Source: Clostridia bacterium (GTDB lineage: Bacteria; Bacillota; Clostridia; Christensenellales; Aristaeellaceae). From it: 7,550 nt of DNA. Of this stretch, positions 1 through 6,002 are shown piece by piece (position 1 is the first letter of the stretch; every line of letters starts with the position of its first letter). Both the position numbers and the translations under genes were made by a program. The notes under the pieces were generated by a model. It was not told the origin of the DNA and did no database searches. It saw only the letters and a list, made by a program, of their open reading frames with translations. The stretch is taken from positions 1 to 7,550 of the forward strand of contig JAFWBZ010000128.1 in the NCBI GenBank assembly GCA_017537105.1, in the 5' to 3' direction.

Positions 1-720
1 ATAGCATCCTGATTTTCCAACTGGACGACCGCATCCAGCGGTGGATTGAAGCAGTTGCCCTCCTCATTGGAATAGCCCAACAGAATATAACCATATTGCA
101 GGGCAATACTCCTCAACTCCCGAACAGATCAGCATCCCACCATTTCAAGCTTTTCGGCGCTCTTCAGATACAGCTCATTGCCCTTATTGGACAATATCTC
201 CTGGAATACCTCGATCAGTTCCGGGCTTTCCGCGAGCTGCGCAAGGAACAGGGACGACATGCTGGAGGTTACCACGAAATCAGTACGATCATCGCTCATG
301 GTTCTCTCGATAAATGCCAACCGGAACACCGTCATCCAGATTCAACAACAATTCTTGGAACGTCAAACCCGTCGCTTTCGGAATAGAAATCAGATACAAT
401 TCAGAACCCTCAAAATTGAAAACCTCTTTGAAAGTCTCAGACAATCCTGTCTGCGTACAGGAATGTGCAATCATCTTCGCAAGCGCATCATAAGTGCGAA
501 GCGTTGTAATGTTCAGTTTTTGAGCAAGCGACGGAGGAAAGCTGTAATGATTCCGCGAGATAATCGCATTTACCGTAGCATTGACATGACCCTTACCTTG
601 AAGAAGCGCCGAAACGGCGAGGACCACTTTTATCGTCCGAAAGTCCTCCATCGGGTTGATAATCACGGTTTTACAGGTTTCAATCGAGCATTTTTCCAGT
701 GACGCAAGATCACAAATCAT
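1..720 (-). pseudogene. Remnant of a CASTOR/POLLUX-type ion-channel RCK protein
   Basis: Three stretches on the minus strand match successive parts of the CASTOR/POLLUX (TrkA-like) cation-channel regulatory family. From 720 to 292 comes a first RCK-type segment with VIINPMEDFRTIKVVLAVSA, then FNFEGSELYLISIPKATGLT and DDGVPVGIY. After a frame change near 290-300 comes DDRTDFVVTSSMSSLFLAQL followed by SNKGNELYLK, which belongs to the second RCK segment. After an in-frame TGA at 129-131 the same frame continues with SVRELRSIALQYGYILLGY and NCFNPPLDAVV to the window edge. Relative to the family, the N-terminal membrane half is missing and roughly 200 residues are lost between the first two stretches (estimated from memory of the family). 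An AGGAGG at 731-736 sits well placed before ATG 720, so the first ~143 residues could still be translated. Base composition is lower in GC than the neighbours. The family assignment rests on motif recognition. Confidence 0.8.
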
Positions 721-745
721 AACGCAAACTCCTCCTAAAATCAAG

Positions 746-773
746 AGTATTGCAACGCTTTTATTGCAATACT
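746..773. promoter_or_regulatory. Perfect 10-bp inverted repeat, putative operator of the XRE gene
   Basis: AGTATTGCAA (746-755) and TTGCAATACT (764-773) are exact reverse complements separated by CGCTTTTA. The site lies 19 bases before the XRE start codon and 25 bases before the divergent AGGAGG/ATG of the ion-channel remnant. Small XRE regulators commonly bind dyads in their own promoter region, so an autoregulatory operator is the natural reading. The -35-like TTGCAA lies inside the left arm, but no convincing -10 box follows. No run of T follows the hairpin on either strand, so a terminator is less likely. Confidence 0.55.
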
Positions 774-792
774 ACGGTGTGGAGGGTGGGCC

Positions 793-1047
793 ATGCAGAA
801 AATCCGCCAGGACAGAAGTGGAAACATCGGGCAGAACATTCGCAGGGTGCGGCTGGCGGCGGGCATGACGCAGGACGAGGTGGCCGCAAAGCTGCAGCTG
901 ATGGGCTGTGACCCGTCCCGCAGCGTCTACTCGCAAATGGAGTGCGGCACCTACAACATCCGCGTGCGGGAGTTGGCCGCGCTGACCATCATCTTCCATA
1001 CGGACTACAACGCGCTGTTTGAAGGCATCGCCACCGAAATCGAATAG
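793..1047 (+). CDS. XRE-family helix-turn-helix transcriptional regulator
   Basis: The product has 84 residues and is almost entirely one XRE/Cro-type helix-turn-helix domain. It starts at about residue 10 with NIGQNIRRVRLAAGMTQDEV (helices 1 and 2). A longer than usual turn, LMGCDPSRS, leads into the recognition helix region VYSQMECGTYNIRVRELAAL and a final helix around residue 70 (TDYNALFEG). It has no second domain for ligand sensing or dimerisation. The start at 793 is supported by GGAGGG at 781-786, six bases upstream. A perfect inverted repeat 19 bases upstream suggests autoregulation. Its targets are unknown. The only divergent neighbour is a dead ion-channel gene, so it may be a standalone or orphaned regulator. 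Proteins of this length with the LMGCD...QMECGTYNIRV pattern are common in Clostridia (recalled, not searched). Confidence 0.92.
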   Translation: MQKIRQDRSGNIGQNIRRVRLAAGMTQDEVAAKLQLMGCDPSRSVYSQMECGTYNIRVRELAALTIIFHTDYNALFEGIATEIE

Positions 1048-1070
1048 GAAGCGCCCGGATAGGACGCCAC

Positions 1071-1098
1071 CGGCCACCCCATGTCGCAGGGGTGGCCG
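1071..1098 (+). terminator. Strong hairpin after the XRE gene, possible terminator
   Basis: CGGCCACCCC (1071-1080) and GGGGTGGCCG (1089-1098) form a perfect 10-bp GC-rich stem with an 8-base loop. Pairing partly continues outward (ACC with GGT) past one mismatch. It begins 24 bases after the XRE stop codon. The following bases, CTGGTCTGTCTG, are only weakly T-rich, so this is not a classical intrinsic terminator; it could equally be an mRNA-stabilising or pausing hairpin. Confidence 0.4.
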
Positions 1099-1254
1099 CT
1101 GGTCTGTCTGCGGGAAGTGGCGGGGGGAATCCGGCGCTTTGGCCCGGCAATGGGACAACCGCCTTCTCTCCATCGGGATGCGTACGGCAGCCCCGCTTTG
1201 CGCCTCCGGCGGATGGCCATCCCCTGGGCGGGTGCGGTTTCTGCTGCGGTATGG

Positions 1255-1283
1255 TGGATTTCAAAACAATTCTCCGGTATAAT
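1255..1283 (+). promoter_or_regulatory. Putative promoter of the HAD phosphatase gene
   Basis: A perfect TATAAT occurs at 1278-1283, about 40 bases before the chosen start of the phosphatase. At the 17-bp spacing the -35 hexamer is TGGATT (1255-1260), a weak match to TTGACA. The local sequence turns A/T-rich here within a GC-rich intergenic region, which supports a real promoter. Transcription would begin near 1290. Confidence 0.5.
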
Positions 1284-1322
1284 GGAACGTGAAAACGGGT
1301 GTTGCGGAGGATGTGCGGTATC

Positions 1323-2066
1323 ATGATCAGGACAATTCTGTGGGACGTGGATGGCACGTTGCTGGACTTTCACGCGGCGGAGCGCGCGGCGATCCGAACG
1401 CTGTTCACGGCGTTCGGCCTGGGCGTGTGCACGGACGCGATGCTCGCCCGGTATTCCGAGATCAACGTTGGCTTCTGGCAGCGGCTCGAGCGGGACGAGC
1501 TCTCCCGGGCGCAGGTGCTGACCGGGCGGTTCGAGCAGTTTTTCCGCGAGATCGGCGTCGATCCGCAGATCGTGCCGGCGTTCAACGCGCAATATCAACA
1601 GGCGCTCGGGGACACCATCGTCTACCGCGACGACAGCCTGAATGTCGTCAAAGCCCTGCGGGGAAGGGTGCAGCAGTACGTCGTGTCCAACGGGACGATC
1701 GCCGCGCAGACGAAGAAGCTGGAGCGGTCGAAGCTCGGCGCGCTGATGGACGGCGTCTTCCTCTCCGAGCGGCTGGGGGTGGAGAAGCCCAACGCCAGCT
1801 TCTTTGAAAAGGTGTTCTCGGGGATCCGCGCCAACGATCTCTCGACGATCATGATCGTCGGGGATTCTCTGACCAGCGACATCCAGGGCGGCATGAACGC
1901 GGGAATCAGGACCTGCTGGTACAACCCCGGGAAGGCGCCCGTTCCCGATGGGTACCGGGTCGATTACAGCCTTTCCGACCTGCGCGCGTTGCCGGATCTG
2001 CTGGACGCGGAAGGCGCGGGCGGGCGCAGAGACGTAGCTGAACAATGGGCGACCTGCCCGCGCTGA
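1323..2066 (+). CDS. HAD-superfamily phosphatase, YjjG-type (noncanonical nucleotidase-like)
   Basis: The 247-residue protein has all four HAD motifs. Motif I is WDVDGTLLDF with nucleophile D8 and acid/base D10. Motif II is VVSNGT (S122), motif III is VEKPN (K155), and motif IV is VGDSLTSDIQGG (D181, D186). The helical cap at residues ~20-100, the text FWQRLERDELSRAQVLTGRF and the end NAGIRTCWYNPGKAPVPDG match the YjjG/HAD-IA group. Known YjjG dephosphorylates nucleoside monophosphates, including noncanonical pyrimidines; the substrate here is inferred only. Start 1323 fits the family N-terminus and has GGAGG at 1306-1310, 12 bases upstream. GTG 1299 and ATG 1311 are in frame but poorly placed relative to that site. 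The last ~17 residues (from GAGGRR) extend past the usual family end and overlap the acetyltransferase remnant by 22 bases, so the natural stop may have been lost. The protein is probably active. Confidence 0.92.
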   Translation: MIRTILWDVDGTLLDFHAAERAAIRTLFTAFGLGVCTDAMLARYSEINVGFWQRLERDELSRAQVLTGRFEQFFREIGVDPQIVPAFNAQYQQALGDTIVYRDDSLNVVKALRGRVQQYVVSNGTIAAQTKKLERSKLGALMDGVFLSERLGVEKPNASFFEKVFSGIRANDLSTIMIVGDSLTSDIQGGMNAGIRTCWYNPGKAPVPDGYRVDYSLSDLRALPDLLDAEGAGGRRDVAEQWATCPR

Positions 2067-2400
2067 GGGATTATAATGAACGGCGCCTGTACGACGGGAC
2101 CTTTGTCTCCTGGATCGCGCTGGACGGGGAGGCGATCATCGGAACCAGCGGCATGTCCTTCGTGGAAAAGCGCCGTATTTCGGCTGCCCCAACGGAAGGA
2201 TCGGCCTGCTGCCGGGCATGTACACCGACCCGGCCTACAAAAGGCGGAGCATCGCGAGGGAGTTGCTCCGCCGCGTCGCGGTCGAGGCGAAGTTGCATGG
2301 CTGCGGAACGGTACAGATCACAGCGTCCGATATGGGTGTGCTGCTGTATACAGATATCGGATTCGTGAAGAACGGGAACTTCATGCAGCTTGTGCTTTGA
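2045..2400 (+). pseudogene. GNAT acetyltransferase remnant, 5'-truncated and frameshifted
   Basis: Frame one, from ATG 2045, encodes DGTFVSWIALDGEAIIGTSG and SFVEK, the middle of a GNAT-family N-acetyltransferase. After about 2171 it becomes nonsense. The adjacent frame then continues with YFGCPNGRIGLLPGMYTDPA, ARELLRRVAVEAKLHGCGTV and ASDMGVLLYTDIGFVKNGNF to TGA at 2400. Adding one C near 2171 would restore a continuous reading (FVEKPPYFG), so a single-base deletion is the simplest cause. The N-terminal ~35-40 residues of such proteins are also absent: a TGA at 2039-2041 lies directly before the ATG, and there is no ribosome binding site. In the acetyl-CoA loop the usual RRxGxA reads KRRSIA, with Ser for Gly, a third sign of decay. 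GNAT enzymes move an acetyl group from acetyl-CoA to an amine; the substrate cannot be told. Confidence 0.85.
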
Positions 2401-2562
2401 GCGCGATGTGGCGAGAAAAAATTGCCCTGGCTACATTTCAATGGAGGAAAATGTCCATTGCGTGTCGAATAGTTTATCTTTAAGTTAATACCCATGCCCA
2501 ACCTTTTCCCTTCTACCCCCGAAAGCAATGTCGTCAACTTAGCGATCATCGCCGCAGTGGAC
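2401..2562. other. Intergenic region before the repeat array; no gene seen
   Basis: No supported reading frame is present. A 7-bp dyad, CAATGGA (2439-2445) and TCCATTG (2454-2460), overlaps a second one, ACATTT/AAATGT. An A/T-rich patch follows at 2465-2490 (TAGTTTATCTTTAAGTTAATA region). It could hold a promoter for the leucine-rich repeat gene downstream, but I find no -35/-10 pair at proper spacing. The dyad lacks a T-tract, so a terminator call is not justified. Confidence 0.4.
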
Positions 2563-2683
2563 GGGCGCTGAGGGCAGCGCCCCTACGCCTGAATGCGGAA
2601 CAACATGCAGGCGCGATGCCCTCATCGCCTGAATGCGGAACAACATGTAGGGGCGATGCCCGCATCGCCCGAACGGAACAACC
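2563..2683. repeat. Palindromic intergenic repeats, three copies, partly in 40-bp tandem
   Basis: Three copies of a 24-base element lie at 2563-2586 (inverted), 2607-2630 and 2647-2670. The core is a hairpin, GGGCGATG-4 nt-CATCGCCC, preceded by GTAG. The second and third copies, together with the linker GAATGCGGAACAACATG, repeat with a 40-base period, and a third partial linker (GAACGGAACAAC) ends the array at about 2682. In the first copy the stem reads GGGCGCTG/CAGCGCCC: both sides have changed and pairing is kept. The second copy has a degraded left arm. The arrangement resembles REP/BIME-like elements. Two further copies lie at 5816-5883. Confidence 0.8.
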
Positions 2684-2722
2684 GTAAATGGATGACATTC
2701 CCCCCGAAAGGAGCCGTTCCCC

Positions 2723-5485
2723 ATGAAGAAAATGCTGTTTCTGGTCTGCCTGATCCTGGTACTGGCCGCCGCCGCGCTGGCCGAAAGCACCCTCCTGAGC
2801 ATCCCCGCAGATGTCACCGTCATCGAGGAGGAGGCCTTCATGAACGACAGTTCGATCGTCAGCGTAGCGCTGCCCGACGGCATTGTCACGATCGGCGCGC
2901 GGGCGTTCGCCGGCTGCACAGGCCTGACCTCGATCGACATCCCCTCCGGCGTGACCGCCATCGGCGAGAACGCCTTTGCCGATTGCCCGAACTTGACCGT
3001 GACCGTGGAGGAGGACTCCTACGCCGAAGCATACTGCATCGACAACGGCCTGAACTATACGGTCGCCGGGATGCAGGCGGAGCCGGAGGAGAGTTTCACC
3101 TATACGAATCTCGGCAACGACACCGTCCAGATCGACAATTATATCGGCTCCTCCGAGAATGTGGTCGTCCCCGCCACGCTGGGCGGCATGCCCGTCGCCA
3201 CCATCGGTGAAAGGGCTTTTGCCCAGAAGGCGCAGCTGATCAGCGTCACCCTCCCGAATGGCGTGACCTCCATCGGCAACCTCGCATTCGCCGGATCCCA
3301 CGCGCTGACGCGCGTGAAACTCCCGCGGAGCGTGACCACAATAGGCACGAATGCGTTTCTGTTCTGCAGCAGTCTGACCGGCATCGACATTCCGGAAGGC
3401 GTCACCAGCATCGGCAACTATGCATTCAACCAGTGCGAAAATCTGGCCAGCGTCTCCCTCCCAACCACGCTGGAGACCATCGGCGAATATGCATTTTACT
3501 GCTGCAATTCCCTGACGGAAATTGAAATCCCGGCGAGCGTAGCCGACCTTCAGGCATACGCCTTCAATGGCTGCGAGGGCCTGGTCAGCGTCACGATCCA
3601 GAACGGCGTGACTTCCATCGGCGAAAGCGCGTTCTCCGAATGCCCCGCCCTGACGCACGTCAGCATCCCCGGGAGCGTGACCTCAATTGGAAGCGGTGCG
3701 TTTTCCTACTGCACGGCGCTGACCGGCGTCGAACTCGGTGAGGGGCTGACCGTCCTCGGAGAGTGGATGTTCCAGGATTGCTCCAGTCTGAGCAGCATCG
3801 CCATCCCAGAGGGCGTCACCAGCATTGGCGACAATGCCTTCATCCGATGCAAAAGTCTGGCCAGCGTCTCCTTCCCAACCACGCTGGAGACCATCGGCGG
3901 GTTTTCCTTCCAGGAATGTGACGCCCTGACGGCGATCGAGATCCCGGAGGGCGTCACCACCATCCAGCGGTACGCCTTCAGCTTCTGCCACAACCTGGCG
4001 GCGGTCAGTGTTCCTGCCAGCGTAATCTCCATTGGCGAAGCTGCGATTGACGACTCTTGCAGCAGCCTGGTCGTCACCGTGCAGGCCGGCTCCACCGCCA
4101 TGCAGTACTGCTTGAACAACAATCTGAATTGCGAGATCATCGGAACGTACAGCGATCCGGAGGAGGATTTCACCTTTGAGGTATTGGACGACGGCACCGT
4201 CTGCATTACCGGCTACACCGGCTCGTCCAAGAATGTATTCATCCCCGCCGAAATGGGCGGCGCGCCGGTCAGCGCCATTGGCGAAAGCGCTTTCCGTTAT
4301 AGCAGCCGTTTGAACCGCGTCTTTGTCCCGGAGGGCGTGACCTCCATCGGCGAGACCGCATTCTACGACTGCGGCAATCTGCGCCAAGTTAGCCTGCCGG
4401 ACAGCCTCCAGCGCATCGACCGCAGCGCATTCTCCTGGAGCACAGAACTCGAGGAACTCTCCCTTTCCGCCAACATCACCGAGATCGGCGATGATGCCTT
4501 CTATGGGTGTTATAGTCTGACGCTCACCGTGATCACCGGCTCCTATGCCGAGGCGTACTGCATCGAGCACGAACTGGATTACATCTCCGTAAAGCCGCTT
4601 GAACCGGAGGAAAGCTTCACCGTCAACGCGCTGGGCGACGGCACGGTCCGGATCACCGGCTACGGCGGCACGTCCACCGACCTGGTGATTCCGCCCACCA
4701 TCGGCGGCATGGCCGTGTCCGAGATCGGCAGCGAGGCGTTCGCCAACGCGGCCATCACCTGCCTCACGCTGCCGTCCAGCGTCCGGGTCATCGATGCATA
4801 TGCCTTCAGTGGCACGGCTCTGGCCGACATCGCGTTCGAGCAGGGGCTGGTCGAGATCGGGCGCTACGCGTTCTACAACTGCCCCGGCCTGACCGGGTTG
4901 ATCCTGCCGGACACCCTGACCACCATCAGCGAGCATGCCTTCGCCGCCTGTGGCCAACTCGCCTCGGTCAGCATCCCGGCCAGCGTAACGGCCATCGGCG
5001 CGGACGCCTTCGCCGGCGGTGCGGATGGTTTCATCGCCACCGTGATCGAGGGCTCCTATGCCGAGCAGTACTGCAGCGAAAACAACCTGAACTATCAGTT
5101 GTACGTCAAACCGGCCTGGGCCGACTTCGACGTCTGGAAGTCTCCCGGCGGGGTCTACATGATCACCTGGTACCGGGGCTCCGATGCCGACATCGTCATC
5201 CCTGCCGAATGTGACGGCCATCCGATCTGGGGCATCTGCGGCGGCGCCTTCGTAGATCTCGATTTCCTCCAAAGCGTCGTCATTTCCGACGGCATCGAAT
5301 ACATACCCAGCGGCGCGTTCAGTAACTGCCCGAACCTGACCTCGGTCACCCTTCCGCCCAGCATGAACGACATCGACGTGGACGCCTTCGAGAGCTGCCC
5401 GAACGTGGTGTTCACCGTCACCGCGGGCTCCTACGCCGAGGAGTATTGCATCAACTATGACAAGCCTTATGTGATCGCCGAATAG
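2723..5485 (+). CDS. Secreted BspA-type leucine-rich repeat surface protein
   Basis: The 920-residue protein begins with a Sec signal peptide (MKKM, hydrophobic core to about residue 18, predicted cut after ALA at 20). There is no lipobox cysteine. The rest is built from about 28 leucine-rich repeats of the 23-residue LRR_5/BspA type, with consensus L-x-S-V-x-I-P-x-x-V-T-S-I-G-x-x-A-F-x-x-C. Five blocks each end in a cap like TGSYAEAYCIEHELDY (residues ~91-112, 450-472, 601-620, 771-791, 896-916). Blocks 2 to 5 each open with a linker like ESFTVNALGDGTVRITGYGG (near 123, 481, 630, 801) leading to VIPxxxGG. There is no LPXTG, SLH, dockerin or C-terminal membrane anchor, so it is released or held non-covalently. 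AAAGGAG at 2707-2713 sits 9 bases before the start. The family mediates binding to host or matrix proteins in some bacteria; the ligand here is unknown. The gene stands alone, flanked by palindromic repeats. Confidence 0.95.
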   Translation: MKKMLFLVCLILVLAAAALAESTLLSIPADVTVIEEEAFMNDSSIVSVALPDGIVTIGARAFAGCTGLTSIDIPSGVTAIGENAFADCPNLTVTVEEDSYAEAYCIDNGLNYTVAGMQAEPEESFTYTNLGNDTVQIDNYIGSSENVVVPATLGGMPVATIGERAFAQKAQLISVTLPNGVTSIGNLAFAGSHALTRVKLPRSVTTIGTNAFLFCSSLTGIDIPEGVTSIGNYAFNQCENLASVSLPTTLETIGEYAFYCCNSLTEIEIPASVADLQAYAFNGCEGLVSVTIQNGVTSIGESAFSECPALTHVSIPGSVTSIGSGAFSYCTALTGVELGEGLTVLGEWMFQDCSSLSSIAIPEGVTSIGDNAFIRCKSLASVSFPTTLETIGGFSFQECDALTAIEIPEGVTTIQRYAFSFCHNLAAVSVPASVISIGEAAIDDSCSSLVVTVQAGSTAMQYCLNNNLNCEIIGTYSDPEEDFTFEVLDDGTVCITGYTGSSKNVFIPAEMGGAPVSAIGESAFRYSSRLNRVFVPEGVTSIGETAFYDCGNLRQVSLPDSLQRIDRSAFSWSTELEELSLSANITEIGDDAFYGCYSLTLTVITGSYAEAYCIEHELDYISVKPLEPEESFTVNALGDGTVRITGYGGTSTDLVIPPTIGGMAVSEIGSEAFANAAITCLTLPSSVRVIDAYAFSGTALADIAFEQGLVEIGRYAFYNCPGLTGLILPDTLTTISEHAFAACGQLASVSIPASVTAIGADAFAGGADGFIATVIEGSYAEQYCSENNLNYQLYVKPAWADFDVWKSPGGVYMITWYRGSDADIVIPAECDGHPIWGICGGAFVDLDFLQSVVISDGIEYIPSGAFSNCPNLTSVTLPPSMNDIDVDAFESCPNVVFTVTAGSYAEEYCINYDKPYVIAE
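3368..3997 (+). repeat. Internal duplication within the leucine-rich repeat gene
   Basis: Residues 216-287 (3368-3583) and 354-425 (3782-3997) are clearly related at an offset of 138 residues, exactly six 23-residue repeats. At the DNA level, 3442-3485 and 3856-3899 (44 bases) differ at only one position and include CCAACCACGCTGGAGACCAT. The other repeats in the gene are much more diverged, so this points to a fairly recent in-phase duplication or gene conversion of a repeat block. Confidence 0.75.
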
Positions 5486-5815
5486 GCACGTGGCCCTCCA
5501 TCCATGTCCGCCTGACAAAACCGGCGCAGGATGCCGGCATGATCCCGCGGATGGGGTTGAAAGCCAGGCACCATTACAGCTGAATAAACCTCGGGGGCCT
5601 TCACGCGCTGCCGGAATGACCGGCGGCGTCGCGAAGGCCCTCGATGGCTTTGGGGGGACGCGACGGGAAAGGGGGTCGCATCACGGACAGGTGTGGGATG
5701 CCCCCTCTTCGCCCTGAGAGCACCTTTCCCCCACACGGAGGCGAAGCGAGGCGCCTTTCATGACTTGAACGCGGCTGCGCCGAGGGCAGTTTCACAAAAC
5801 CAATGACGGGAGACT
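5486..5815. other. Convergent intergenic region with hairpins; no gene seen
   Basis: This lies between the stop of the leucine-rich repeat gene and the second repeat cluster. Reading frames here are short, of odd composition, and overlap on both strands, so I call none. ATGCCGGCAT at 5531-5540 is a perfect palindrome. A larger imperfect hairpin spans 5595-5640: outer arms GGGCCTTC/GAAGGCCC with an inner GCCGG-AATGA-CCGGC. GGGAAAGG (5665-5672) pairs with CCTTTCCC (5723-5730). None has a T-tract, so these look like intergenic repeat elements rather than proven terminators, although the long hairpin could end transcription of the upstream gene. Confidence 0.5.
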
Positions 5816-5883
5816 GGGCGATGAGGTCATCGCCCCTACATCTCGCCTGGGAATCAGGCGTAGAGGCGATGCCCCCATCGCCC
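5816..5883. repeat. Inverted pair of the palindromic intergenic repeat (BIME-like)
   Basis: Two copies of the 24-base element found at 2563-2670 face each other: an inverted copy at 5816-5839 and a forward copy at about 5860-5883. They differ at about three positions. Between them is a smaller hairpin, CGCCTG (5844-5849) and CAGGCG (5855-5860), so the whole 68 bases can fold into one long stem as well as into two small ones (GGGCGATG/CATCGCCC). The head-to-head layout with a short hairpin linker resembles bacterial interspersed mosaic elements. The pair lies in the convergent gap between the leucine-rich repeat gene and metI. Confidence 0.78.
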
Positions 5884-5981
5884 ACATTCCCGATTCTTTG
5901 TGCGGTTTGCGGTTCGTGCAACGGCCCCTGGCACGGCGCAGCCGCGACGGAGAGGGGGAATCCCACAAGAAAATGTGAGGC

Positions 5982-6001
5982 ACTCGCTTTCCGGGGCGAG
6001 T
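5982..6001 (-). terminator. Possible terminator of the met operon
   Basis: Read on the minus strand, ACTCGC and GCGAGT form a 6-bp perfect stem with an 8-base loop, starting one base after the metI stop codon. GCCTCACATTTTC follows, with a short T run about eight bases after the stem. The position is right for the end of a transcript, but the stem is short and the T-tract is displaced, so this is a weak call. Confidence 0.35.
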
Positions 6002-6002
6002 A

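Noticed and set aside
129..131. Selenocysteine or other recoding at the in-frame TGA
   Set aside because: The position is not a redox site in the family, no stem-loop of the needed kind is evident, and the gene is already broken elsewhere.
289..335. Overlapping ATGAGCGATGA as translational coupling of two small genes
   Set aside because: The two frames are non-adjacent parts of one protein family with about 200 residues missing between them, so deletion and frame change explain the overlap better.
1005..2045. 346-residue minus-strand frame opposite the phosphatase gene
   Set aside because: Arg/Pro-rich shadow of the HAD gene, whose four motifs are intact on the plus strand.
2587..2683. Possible CRISPR array from regularly spaced repeats
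   Set aside because: The linkers between palindromes are nearly identical rather than unique, there are only two or three units with a 40-base period, and no cas gene is nearby.
3683..5518. 611-residue open frame antisense to the leucine-rich repeat gene
   Set aside because: It is a shadow of the GC-rich, 23-codon periodic gene on the other strand. It has no ribosome binding site and no recognisable fold. The same applies to the 370-residue frame at 2546-3658.
5467..5736. 89-residue minus-strand frame in the convergent gap
   Set aside because: Basic, low-complexity translation that overlaps another frame on the opposite strand and lies over hairpin repeats. No start signal or homology is apparent.
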